From the NCBI RefSeq assembly GCF_000292245.2, contig NZ_ALPT02000016.1, positions 1-64,000 of the forward strand: a DNA stretch of 64,000 nucleotides, written 5' to 3'. Origin of the DNA: Alkalihalobacillus alcalophilus ATCC 27647 = CGMCC 1.3604 (GTDB lineage Bacteria > Bacillota > Bacilli > Bacillales > Bacillaceae_D). A program made the position numbers and the translations under genes. Shown piece after piece: positions 1 to 8,522 of this stretch (within the stretch, counting starts at the first letter, position 1; every line of letters begins with the position of its first letter). The notes beneath the pieces are model-generated. The model did not search any database. It worked only from the letters and a program-made list of their open reading frames with translations, and was not told where the DNA came from.

Positions 1-88
1 AGGTCGTTTGGCCTTTTGAGGTATTTTTTTAAGGAGAAGAGAGGGAAAAGAGGAAGGTTTCTGAGCTTTTATGAGGTGAAAACTTGGT

Positions 89-460
89 GATTGGTAATGA
101 AACTAGTGAGGCGGCGGGGGTAGGGTGCGAATTGGTGGTGATTGGTAATGAAAATATTGAGGAGGCGTGTTTAGGGTGTGAATAAGTAGGGATAAGTAAT
201 GAAAGTTTTGAGGTGCCGTGATTAGGGTACGAATAAGTAGGGATAAGTAATGAAAATTTTGAGATGTTGGAATTAGGGTGCGAATTCGAGTTGATAAGTA
301 ATGAAAGTTTTGAGGTGCCGTGATTAGGGTACGAATAAGTAGGGATACGTAATGAAAATTTTGAGATGTTGGAATTAGGGTGCGAATTCGAGTTGATAAG
401 TAATGAAAATTTTGAGATGTAGCAATTAAAGTACAAATAAAAGTTAATAAGTAATCAATC
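89..460. repeat. 51-bp tandem repeat array, copy 1
   Basis: Eight units start at 89, 140, 191, 242, 293, 344, 395 and 446, exactly 51 bp apart with no indel. The unit core reads GATAAGTAATGAAA, then TTTTGAG, a variable block, and AATTAGGGTGCGAAT. Two unit types alternate: the 102-bp pair at 191-292 is repeated at 293-394 with one base difference, which suggests a recent duplication. The same unit recurs at 57021-57385. Because 51 is divisible by three, long reverse-strand open frames appear, but they have no ribosome binding site, so I treat the array as non-coding. Function unknown. Confidence 0.9.
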
Positions 461-725
461 TGCCCAGTCGCCTCCACTTTTCATTGTCCAGTTGCGGGCG
501 TCAGAAATTCGGGAAAAAACGCCCATCTGTAGAAAGTCAAAGAGCGACTTTCACAGCTGTTCTTATTTTTCCTCATTTCTTAACGACGCCCTTCACTTTT
601 CTGTGTCTAGTTGCGGCTCCTAGATTGTTCTGAAAATACGTCATAACTACAAGAGAAAAAGCCTCTTGATAGTTATGCCTTAATTTTCTTCACAATCTGC
701 CCAGTCGCCTTCACTTTTCTGTATT
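459..725. repeat. Three degenerate stem-loop repeat units
   Basis: A motif resembling CTGCCCAGTCGCC followed by TTCACTTTTC recurs near 459, 583 and 697, about 115-120 bp apart. The first two copies continue into a TGTCCAGTTGCGG-like block. Each interval holds a hairpin: GAAAGTC/GACTTTC around 533-553 and CATAACTA/TAGTTATG around 642-676. The block resembles dispersed intergenic repeats of the TCTAGxTxCGGCxCCTAG kind that I recall from Bacillus genomes; that link is from memory. No gene is seen here. Confidence 0.6.
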
Positions 726-783
726 CAAATTTGTGAAAAAAGGGTACACTTTTGGTGGAGAAGTTGTTAGTGAAGGAGTGGGA

Positions 784-2331
784 ATGATGACATCAGAAAT
801 TGATGTTTCGAAGTTTGAGAAAAAGATGATAATTCGTCAAATTGAAGAGAAAGACTTCAAAGAAATTATTAATATGCAAAAGGTTTGCTTTCCTAAAATG
901 GAGCCTTGGGAAATAAGCCATCTAAAGAGCCATATCGAGGTTTTTCCAGAGGGCCAGATTTGTGTAGAGTATGATGGTGAGATTATTGGGTCATCATCGA
1001 GTTTAATTATTAACTTTGATGAATATGATGACCAGCATACTTGGGATGAAATTACCGATAACGGCTATATTACGAATCACGATCCAGAAGGTTATAATTT
1101 ATATGGAATTGAAGTGATGGTTCATCCTGAATATCGTCGAATGAAAATAGGACGCCGATTATATGAAGCGAGAAAAAATCTAGCTCGTAAATTGAATTTA
1201 AAAAGTATCATTATTGGAGGCAGAATTCCTAATTATTATAAACATTCAAAAGAGATGACACCTCGAGAATATGTGGAAGAAGTAACAATGCATAATATTT
1301 ATGATCCCGTACTTACATTTCAGGTGATGAATGGGTTTATGTTAAAGCGAATTAATCGTAATTATTTAGATGATGATAAGGCGTCGTTAAAATATGCAAC
1401 GTTAATGGAATGGAATAATATTGACTATCAGCCGATGACACCAAAACGTTCCTTTAAAACCTCTTTCCCTGTGCGGATTACGAGCATTCAATATGAAATG
1501 AAAAAAATTACTTCATTTAATGATTTTGCCGTGCAGTGTGAATACTATACAGATGTTGCGGCAAGTTATAGCTCTGATTTTGTTGTTTTTCCAGAAATAT
1601 TCACCTTGCAGTTGTTATCTTTTTTACCAGAAAAAAGTCCGAGTTTAGCGATTCGTCGTTTAACGGAATTTACGGAAGATTACATTGAGCTGTTTACAAA
1701 TTTAGCGGTTAAATACAATGTGAATATTATTGGTGGCTCTCACTTTGTAGAGGAAGAAGGTAAAATTTTTAATATTGCTTACTTGTTTAGACGTAATGGT
1801 ACAATTGAAAAGCAATATAAGCTTCATATTACACCAAACGAACGAAAATTCTGGGGAATTACCGGTGGGGATGAAGTCAAAGTCTTTGATACGGACTGTG
1901 GAAAAATTGCGATTCAGATTTGTTATGATATTGAGTTTCCTGAGCTCGCAAGGATTGCGGTTGATAAAGGAGCAAATATTATTTTTACTCCATTCTGTAC
2001 AGATGATCGTCAAGGCTATTTAAGGGTTCGTTATTGTTCGCAAGCTCGTGCGATCGAGAATCAAGTCTACACGGTACTCTCAGGGACAGTTGGAAATTTA
2101 CCTGATGTTGAAAATATGGACATTCAATATGCTCAGTCTGGAATTTTTAGTCCATCTGATTTTACTTTTGCCCGTGACGGGGTTGTCGGTGAATGTAATC
2201 CTAATATAGAAACAGTTGTAGTTGGAGATGTCGATTTAGAAATTTTACGACGTCATCGTCGAGCGGGAAGTGTGAACCAACTCCGTGATCGTCGCCGTGA
2301 TATTTATGAAATCACATACAAACAAGAGTAG
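784..2331 (+). CDS. yhcX: GNAT acetyltransferase-nitrilase fusion (YhcX type)
   Basis: A 515-residue two-domain protein. The N-terminal half is a GNAT N-acetyltransferase fold with an acetyl-CoA loop near VHPEYRRMKIGRRL. The C-terminal half is a carbon-nitrogen hydrolase with the Glu-Lys-Cys triad visible in FPEIF, QYKLH and QICYD. The length is close to B. subtilis YhcX (513). The ATG at 784 is chosen because AAGGAG lies just upstream at 773-778; an upstream GTG at 733 lacks such a site. The substrate is unknown; amidase or amide-forming chemistry is likely from the family. It stands apart from the following genes. Confidence 0.85.
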   Translation: MMTSEIDVSKFEKKMIIRQIEEKDFKEIINMQKVCFPKMEPWEISHLKSHIEVFPEGQICVEYDGEIIGSSSSLIINFDEYDDQHTWDEITDNGYITNHDPEGYNLYGIEVMVHPEYRRMKIGRRLYEARKNLARKLNLKSIIIGGRIPNYYKHSKEMTPREYVEEVTMHNIYDPVLTFQVMNGFMLKRINRNYLDDDKASLKYATLMEWNNIDYQPMTPKRSFKTSFPVRITSIQYEMKKITSFNDFAVQCEYYTDVAASYSSDFVVFPEIFTLQLLSFLPEKSPSLAIRRLTEFTEDYIELFTNLAVKYNVNIIGGSHFVEEEGKIFNIAYLFRRNGTIEKQYKLHITPNERKFWGITGGDEVKVFDTDCGKIAIQICYDIEFPELARIAVDKGANIIFTPFCTDDRQGYLRVRYCSQARAIENQVYTVLSGTVGNLPDVENMDIQYAQSGIFSPSDFTFARDGVVGECNPNIETVVVGDVDLEILRRHRRAGSVNQLRDRRRDIYEITYKQE

Positions 2332-2431
2332 ATGATTGTAAATGAAGTTGCTTTCCAAGAAGGAGGGCAGCTTTTTTTCGTTTATGTCAAAGGAAATTGG
2401 GCAAAGATGGAGAGGAGAAGGAGGAGCAAAC

Positions 2432-2878
2432 ATGCAATTAGAAACGAAAAAAAAACGACTGCCTGTTCATATACAAATCCTCATTTTACTTGTCTTTGTC
2501 TTAATAAGTATTGTCTTTAATTATTTATTAACGGATTTTCAAAAGAAATATGAAGTAGAGAATTGGAATGTTGAACTAGCTGACCCAGCAATGAGCTTTC
2601 AAAAAGGTCGAACAGAAGATATCCAAATTTTTGTTTTAAATGAAAAACAGGAGCCATTGACAAAGGCAAATGTGCGTCTTGAAATCAACGAGCCATATAC
2701 CGATAAGAGTGTTAGTGTTGTGATGCATCATCTAGAAGATGGACTTTATGAATCAGAAGTACATTTTTCTGAACCTGGTTACTGGAGCATCCTTGTTAAT
2801 GTCGAAAATGAACAATACTATTACCAAAAGAATTTATATGTCGAAGTCAATTCTATTGGGTTTGTTCAAAATTATTAA
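2432..2878 (+). CDS. FixH/YtkA-like membrane-anchored protein
   Basis: A 148-residue protein with a lysine-rich N-terminus, one membrane segment (about residues 14-32) and an extracytoplasmic beta-rich domain with PLTKANVRLEI and GLYESEVHFSEPGYWSILV. This is the pattern of FixH/YtkA-like domains, found in copper-handling and periplasmic proteins. The start at 2432 follows a GGAGGAG site at 2419-2426; an in-frame ATG at 2342 would add 30 residues ahead of the membrane segment. A terminator follows. The exact function is not known. Confidence 0.6.
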   Translation: MQLETKKKRLPVHIQILILLVFVLISIVFNYLLTDFQKKYEVENWNVELADPAMSFQKGRTEDIQIFVLNEKQEPLTKANVRLEINEPYTDKSVSVVMHHLEDGLYESEVHFSEPGYWSILVNVENEQYYYQKNLYVEVNSIGFVQNY

Positions 2879-2901
2879 CTGGATCGAATAAAGTATGGGA
2901 C

Positions 2902-2934
2902 AAACGAAGCTGAACTTAGTTTAGCTTCGTTTTA
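2902..2934 (+). terminator. Terminator after the YtkA-like gene
   Basis: Inverted repeat AAACGAAGCT / AGCTTCGTTTT with a short loop, ending in a T-run 24 bases after the stop codon. Confidence 0.8.
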
Positions 2935-3089
2935 TCATGTATGTATGAAGATCATTTTACTAAAAAAATCTATTTTACATTAAGATGACATTCATTTAGT
3001 TATATGAAAAAGTGAGGTACAATGATAAAAGAATAAATATTTTTAGCTAGATAGAAAAAAGAGGATGATTTCGTGGAAGGGGTAACAGG

Positions 3090-4754
3090 ATGAGTGTTTC
3101 TTTTTCAAGTAAAAATCGAAAAACTTGGATCGCAGAAATCAATAATCATTCGGTTGATATATTAGTAATTGGTGGAGGGATTAGTGGAGCAGGGATAGCC
3201 TTGGATGCTTCATTACGTGGATTGGAAACCATTTTAGTAGAGAAAACAGATTTTGCTAGTGGGGCCTCTGGACATTCGAGCAAACTTTTTCATGGGGGAT
3301 TACGACATTTAAATCAATTTGATGTAAAAAAATCCTCCGCTTTGATGAGGGAACGAGCCATTCTTCATGAAAATGCTCCACATGTCGCTCGACCAGAGCC
3401 GATGCTCATTCCAATATATAAGGAAGGATTATTTAACCGCTTTAAAACATCGATTAATTTAAAAATGTTTGACCATTTGACTGATGTTAAAAAAAGCGAA
3501 CGTGGAGAGCTGCTTTCTAAAAAACAAACGTTAAAATATGAGCCCTTAATTAATAGTGAGCGTTTAAAAGGAAGCGGTTTATATACAGAATATCGAATTA
3601 ATGATATGAGATTAACGATTGAAGTGATAAAAGAAGCTGTGAATCGTGGCACAAAAGCGGTTAATTATATGAAAGTAGAATCGTTTTTATATGAAAAAGG
3701 CCAAGCGATTGGTGTTATTGCAGTCGATGTCCTATCAGGAGAAGCAATAAAAATTTATGCGAAAAAAATTGTTAATGCGACCGGAGCTTGGCTAGATGAG
3801 TTACGAGAGCAAGACCGTTCAAAAAATGAGCAGAGCCTCCAATATGTAAAAGGTGTGCATTTAGTTTTAAATAAAAAAACACTCCCTTTGGAATACGGAA
3901 TTTATTTTAAGGCAAGAGAAGGCGATGCATTCATTTATGCGGTCCCATTTTATGATAAAGTTTTTGTTGGGGTTGCACAGAGTGGTTGGGCAGGTGAATT
4001 AGAAAATATTAAATGGTCAAAAGTGGAGCGACAATTTTTGTTAGATAATTTAAATGGAATGTTTCCGCAAACGAAAATAACGGAACAGGATGTTATTTCG
4101 AGTTGGATCGGGATTAGCTCTTATATAAATTCTCCTACTAAGCCACCAAAAAAATCAGAAATTTATGATGATATTATTGTCTCCGATTCTGGACTAATTT
4201 CTGTATTATTAGGGACGTTAACGGGTTATCGTATGATGGCAGAAAAGGTTGTTGACATGCTATGTAAGGAATTAAAAATAAATCAACGTTCTGTGACTGA
4301 TTCTATTACGTTAACAGGTGGATATGTTGGTGGTTCGGAATTATTTGCAGGATTTTGTGAGCAGAAGATAGAAGAAGGTAAGAGACTGGGTTTAAGTGAA
4401 AAGCGGGCGAGAACACTCGTTGAACGATATGGTTCAAATGTAGGGAATATTTATGCGAAACTAAAAAGTAAAAGCCGCTTTGCTGGAAAGTGGGGGTTGC
4501 CCTCAGATTTATATGCAGAGTTAAGATACAATCTTGAAGAGGAATTAGTCATGGTTCCAGAAGATTTTATCGTGAGAAGAACGGGTGCTTTATACTTTGA
4601 AAGAGAATTTATCGAAGAATATTACTTACAAATTCTTGCCTATTTCGCGGACCATTGTCATTGGACAAATGAACAACTACAGCACTATACGGAATCATTA
4701 CGAACAAAATTAAAAGAAGTACAGTTTACGGAAGATGAACTTGAATTAGAATAA
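3090..4754 (+). CDS. Divergent GlpD-family FAD oxidoreductase
   Basis: A 554-residue protein of GlpD (aerobic glycerol-3-phosphate dehydrogenase) length and architecture. The FAD dinucleotide motif GGGISGAG is at 28-35 and the GGLR motif at 69-72. It sits where glpD lies in B. subtilis, directly before pgcA. Several GlpD hallmarks are changed. GTTDT reads GVAQS (294-298). The Arg of GLRPL is Ser (GIS, 341-343). The conserved Arg after it (ISRKDE context) is gone. GGKLTGYR reads LGTLTGYR (374-381), losing the Lys. In E. coli GlpD these positions contact substrate, so activity on glycerol-3-phosphate is doubtful. glpF, glpK and glpP are not nearby. FAD binding looks retained; the role is unknown. 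Confidence 0.85.
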   Translation: MSVSFSSKNRKTWIAEINNHSVDILVIGGGISGAGIALDASLRGLETILVEKTDFASGASGHSSKLFHGGLRHLNQFDVKKSSALMRERAILHENAPHVARPEPMLIPIYKEGLFNRFKTSINLKMFDHLTDVKKSERGELLSKKQTLKYEPLINSERLKGSGLYTEYRINDMRLTIEVIKEAVNRGTKAVNYMKVESFLYEKGQAIGVIAVDVLSGEAIKIYAKKIVNATGAWLDELREQDRSKNEQSLQYVKGVHLVLNKKTLPLEYGIYFKAREGDAFIYAVPFYDKVFVGVAQSGWAGELENIKWSKVERQFLLDNLNGMFPQTKITEQDVISSWIGISSYINSPTKPPKKSEIYDDIIVSDSGLISVLLGTLTGYRMMAEKVVDMLCKELKINQRSVTDSITLTGGYVGGSELFAGFCEQKIEEGKRLGLSEKRARTLVERYGSNVGNIYAKLKSKSRFAGKWGLPSDLYAELRYNLEEELVMVPEDFIVRRTGALYFEREFIEEYYLQILAYFADHCHWTNEQLQHYTESLRTKLKEVQFTEDELELE

Positions 4755-4814
4755 CTTCATTCAAGGTATATGCTATAATGAAAAAGACCTAGAAGACTAG
4801 TAGGGGGAGACTTT

Positions 4815-6551
4815 ATGGAGTGGAAAACAGAATTTGAAAAATGGAAAATGCATAGCCAACATGATTTAGAATTAAAAGAGCAGCTCGATCAAGTGACAGG
4901 CAATGAGGTTTTGCTTGAAGATTGTTTTTATAAAGAATTGGAATTTGGAACTGGTGGTATGCGTGGAGAAATTGGACCAGGACCTAATAGAATGAATACA
5001 TATACAGTACGAAAAGCGGCTGAAGGATTAGCTAGGTATATAGAGTCAAAAGGGGAAGATGCGATGAAAAGAGGCGTTGTAATTGCCTATGATTGTCGTC
5101 ATAAATCACCTGAGTTTGCAGAGCAAGCGGCTTTAACGTTAGCGAATCACGGCATTACAACTTATGTATTCCGTGATTTAAGGCCAACACCGGAGTTATC
5201 TTTTGCTGTGCGTCATTTAAATACTTATTCAGGAATTGTCATTACTGCTAGCCATAATCCACCAGAATATAATGGATTTAAAGTATATGGACCAGATGGA
5301 GGACAGCTACCACCTGGACCAGCAGATGAACTTGTTTCTTATGTACAATCGGTTGAGAATGAGCTCATGATTGAGGTAGGTGATGAGAAGGAGCTTAAAG
5401 GGAAACGTCTCTATCAAATCATTTCAGAAGAATTAGATGATGCTTATAATGAACAATTAAAATCCGTTGTAGTTAATCAATCGTTAATTGATGCATACGG
5501 AGATAAAGTTGAGGTTGTTTTTACACCATTACACGGTACGGCAAATATACCTGTACGTCGAATTTTAGAGGACGTTGGTTTTAAAAAGGTAACGGTTGTT
5601 CGTGAACAAGAATTACCGGATCCGAACTTTTCAACGGTGTCATCGCCTAATCCAGAGGAGCACGCTGCTTTTGAGATTGCAATTCAATATGGCCGAAAAA
5701 TTAATGCGGATTTATTAATTGGAACAGATCCTGATGCTGACCGTGTTGGGTTATCTGTAAAAGATAATAATGGTGATTATATTGTTTTAACTGGAAATCA
5801 AACAGGGGCATTAATGCTTGATTATCTTCTTTCGCAAAAAGACCAAAACGGGGAATTACCTGAAAATGGGATAGTTATGAAAACGATCGTAACATCAGAG
5901 ATTGGGCGTGCAATTGCTGAAGCTTATCAATTAACAGCGATGGATACGTTAACAGGATTTAAGTTCATTGGTGAAAAGATTGCTGAATTTGAACAAACTA
6001 AAGAAAAAAGCTTTTTATTTGGATATGAAGAGAGTTATGGTTATTTAATCGGTGATTTTGTCCGTGATAAAGATGCGGTTCAAGCATGCTTATTAGGAGC
6101 TGAATTAGCGGCTTATTATAAATCAAAGGACATGAGCATTTATGAAGGACTTCTTGAAGTGTATCAAAAATACGGCTACTTTTTAGAAGATCTTCAATCC
6201 TTAACGTTAAAAGGAAAAGCAGGTATTGAAAAGATTAATCATATTTTAACAACATTCCGTACAAATCCACCAAAAGAAATTAGTGGTATATTAATTGAGT
6301 CGGTTGAGGATTATCGATCAAGTGAGTCATTAACGGTGGCGACAGGTGAGCGAACAAAAATTGAACTGCCAGTATCAAATGTATTAAAATATAAACTAGT
6401 CGATGGTTCGTGGTTCTGTATTCGACCATCGGGAACAGAACCGAAAGTGAAATTTTATTTCGGCGTAAGAGCAGACAGTTTACCAGAAGCACAATCACAA
6501 TTAGCCTCGTTAAGAACATCTGTCATGGAGCTTGTTCATCAATATGTATAA
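4815..6551 (+). CDS. pgcA: Phosphoglucomutase/phosphomannomutase PgcA
   Basis: A 578-residue alpha-D-phosphohexomutase interconverting glucose-6-phosphate and glucose-1-phosphate, which feeds UDP-glucose, glycolipid and teichoic acid glucosylation. The active-site phosphoserine loop TASHNP (about 145), the metal loop GTDPDADR (about 304-311) and the C-terminal phosphate-binding RPSGTEPK are all present. Length matches B. subtilis PgcA (581). The start follows GGGGGAG. It lies 60 bp after the GlpD-like gene as in B. subtilis, and a strong terminator closes the pair. Confidence 0.95.
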   Translation: MEWKTEFEKWKMHSQHDLELKEQLDQVTGNEVLLEDCFYKELEFGTGGMRGEIGPGPNRMNTYTVRKAAEGLARYIESKGEDAMKRGVVIAYDCRHKSPEFAEQAALTLANHGITTYVFRDLRPTPELSFAVRHLNTYSGIVITASHNPPEYNGFKVYGPDGGQLPPGPADELVSYVQSVENELMIEVGDEKELKGKRLYQIISEELDDAYNEQLKSVVVNQSLIDAYGDKVEVVFTPLHGTANIPVRRILEDVGFKKVTVVREQELPDPNFSTVSSPNPEEHAAFEIAIQYGRKINADLLIGTDPDADRVGLSVKDNNGDYIVLTGNQTGALMLDYLLSQKDQNGELPENGIVMKTIVTSEIGRAIAEAYQLTAMDTLTGFKFIGEKIAEFEQTKEKSFLFGYEESYGYLIGDFVRDKDAVQACLLGAELAAYYKSKDMSIYEGLLEVYQKYGYFLEDLQSLTLKGKAGIEKINHILTTFRTNPPKEISGILIESVEDYRSSESLTVATGERTKIELPVSNVLKYKLVDGSWFCIRPSGTEPKVKFYFGVRADSLPEAQSQLASLRTSVMELVHQYV

Positions 6552-6564
6552 TTAAAGCGAAGTA

Positions 6565-6612
6565 AGGCTGCCCAACAAATCATAACAATGATCTGTTACG
6601 GGCAGCTTTTTT
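6565..6612 (+). terminator. Terminator after pgcA
   Basis: GCTGCCC / GGGCAGC stem extended inward by AACA/TGTT and CAT/ATG pairs, followed by six T. Confidence 0.85.
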
Positions 6613-6686
6613 CGTCTGTTGGAATAGCACAGATGAGAAAAGCAGAAAACAGCTTGTGAAATTGTTTCAGATTTTAGAGGTGAAAG

Positions 6687-6716
6687 TCATTAAAAGGAAA
6701 GCAATGCACATAAACT
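6687..6716 (+). promoter_or_regulatory. Candidate sigma-E promoter of spoVR
   Basis: CATAAACT at 6709-6716 resembles the sigma-E -10 (CATACAnT), with TCATTAA 15 bp upstream as a weak -35. spoVR is transcribed by sigma-E in B. subtilis, which is why this was sought. Weak on sequence alone. Confidence 0.3.
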
Positions 6717-6807
6717 TTCTTTAATTCATTCGATAGATGTCCGTTTCTTCTCATCTTTTTAAAAAAAGGATCATAGATTGTAAAAAGCTGATCGAGGAGG
6801 GACCTTC

Positions 6808-8217
6808 ATGAAAGAAGATGATTGGAAAGAATTAGAAAGAGCAATTGCTGAAATTACTGAAATCGCTTCTGGGTTTGGCCTAGATTTTTATGAAATGCGC
6901 TATGAAATTTGTCCGGCTGAAATTATTTATACATTTGGGGCTTACGGGATGCCAACAAGATATTCACATTGGAGTTTTGGAAAACAGTTTCATAAAATGA
7001 AATTGCAATATGATCTAGGCTTGAGTAAAATTTATGAACTCGTCATTAATTCCGATCCTTGTTATGCCTTTCTATTAGATAGTAACTCTTTAATTCAAAA
7101 TAAACTGATTGTTGCTCATGTTTTGGCCCACTGTGATTTCTTCAAAAATAATGTCCGCTTTTCGAATACAAGAAAAGATATGGTAGAATCCATGGCAGCA
7201 ACAGCTGATCGAATTGCTCATTACGAACATGTCCACGGAAAAAAAGAGGTTGAGGATTTTCTCGATGCTGTATTGGCGATTCAAGAGCATATTGATCCAA
7301 GTTTGTTAAGGCCAAAACTTGCTTGGAGTCTGGATGATGAAGAAGAAACAATTGAACGAAAACGTGGAGAATATGATGACCTTTGGGATTTAAGTTCAAA
7401 ACGTAAGGAAAAAGAGCTTGTATCAAAAAAGAAAAAATTCCCACCAAAACCTGAAAAGGATATTCTCTTATTTATAGAATCATATAGCCGAGAATTAGAA
7501 CCTTGGCAACGAGATATATTAACGATGATGCGCGAAGAAATGCTTTATTTTTGGCCACAGCTCGAGACGAAAATTATGAATGAAGGTTGGGCTTCTTTCT
7601 GGCATGCCCGGATATTAAGAGAAATGAATTTAACGAGTGATGAAACGATTGAATTTGCCAAATTAAATGCTGGTGTCGTTCAGCCTTCGAAAACGTCTAT
7701 TAATCCATATTATTTAGGGTTAAAAATATTTGAAGATATTGAAGAGCGGTATAACAACCCAACAAAGGAAATGATGGAGCGCCAAGGGGTGAAAAAAGGG
7801 AGCGGCCGTGAAAAAATGTATGAAGTCCGAGAAATTGAATCCGATATTTCCTTTATTCGTAACTACTTAACAAAAGATTTAGTCATGAGAGAAGATATGT
7901 ACTTATTCCAAAAGCAGGGAACCGACTATAAGGTTGTGGATAAGGAGTGGGAACAAGTAAGGGACCAGTTAGCAAATTCAAGGATAAATGGGGGATTTCC
8001 TTATTTAGTCGTTACGGATGGAGATTATTTGAAAAGTGGCGAACTTTATATTTCTCATGCATATGAAGATAGAGAATTGGATGTCACTTATTTAGAAAAA
8101 GTACTTCCATATTTTTATCAATTATGGGGGAGACCTGTTCATTTAGAAACGATGGTCAATGAGAAAAAGCTTGTCTTTATTCATGATGGGAAAAAAATCC
8201 ACCGGAAATATTTATAA
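6808..8217 (+). CDS. spoVR: Stage V sporulation protein R (SpoVR family)
   Basis: A 469-residue cytoplasmic protein almost identical in length to B. subtilis SpoVR (468), a mother-cell protein needed for normal spore cortex formation. Family signs include the FYEMRYEICPAEIIYTFGAYGMP-type N-terminal block (residues 26-48) and the central WPQLETKIMNEGWASFWH block. The biochemical activity of the family is unknown. The start follows GAGGAGGG. It is monocistronic: a terminator lies upstream and the next gene is 305 bp away. Confidence 0.93.
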   Translation: MKEDDWKELERAIAEITEIASGFGLDFYEMRYEICPAEIIYTFGAYGMPTRYSHWSFGKQFHKMKLQYDLGLSKIYELVINSDPCYAFLLDSNSLIQNKLIVAHVLAHCDFFKNNVRFSNTRKDMVESMAATADRIAHYEHVHGKKEVEDFLDAVLAIQEHIDPSLLRPKLAWSLDDEEETIERKRGEYDDLWDLSSKRKEKELVSKKKKFPPKPEKDILLFIESYSRELEPWQRDILTMMREEMLYFWPQLETKIMNEGWASFWHARILREMNLTSDETIEFAKLNAGVVQPSKTSINPYYLGLKIFEDIEERYNNPTKEMMERQGVKKGSGREKMYEVREIESDISFIRNYLTKDLVMREDMYLFQKQGTDYKVVDKEWEQVRDQLANSRINGGFPYLVVTDGDYLKSGELYISHAYEDRELDVTYLEKVLPYFYQLWGRPVHLETMVNEKKLVFIHDGKKIHRKYL

Positions 8218-8363
8218 AACAGAAGTATTCTGAGCGATGACGGCATATCATTGGATGTGTCGTTATTTCTTACGTAAAGTAAGTTTTTAGACCAAATAAG
8301 TAAGCGGCTCTCCTTATTAAATAGAAATGCCGAAAATAATATCTGAAAATTAGAATAAAATGA

Positions 8364-8393
8364 TTGACTATTCATAGGCAATGCGAGTATGAT
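8364..8393 (+). promoter_or_regulatory. Probable sigma-A promoter with direct repeats
   Basis: TTGACT (8364-8369), an 18-bp spacer and TATGAT (8388-8393), five of six matches in each box. A perfect 10-bp direct repeat ACTATTCATA occurs at 8367-8376 and 8401-8410, flanking the -10, and could be an operator for the exporter genes. The rest of the 8218-8522 gap shows no gene. Confidence 0.55.
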
Positions 8394-8522
8394 TAAATTT
8401 ACTATTCATAATTACTTCGAGTTACTAAATTCTTTGAAAAGGTGGGGGAGACCAAAAAAGAATAAAGTGAAACGTCAAATGAGAGGCATAAAATAATAAA
8501 CAGTAAAAAAGGCGGTGGAGTA

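Noticed and set aside
29..477. Long reverse-strand open frames of 124-135 codons over array 1
   Set aside because: They arise because the repeat unit is a multiple of three and lacks stops; two frames are open at once and neither has a ribosome binding site.
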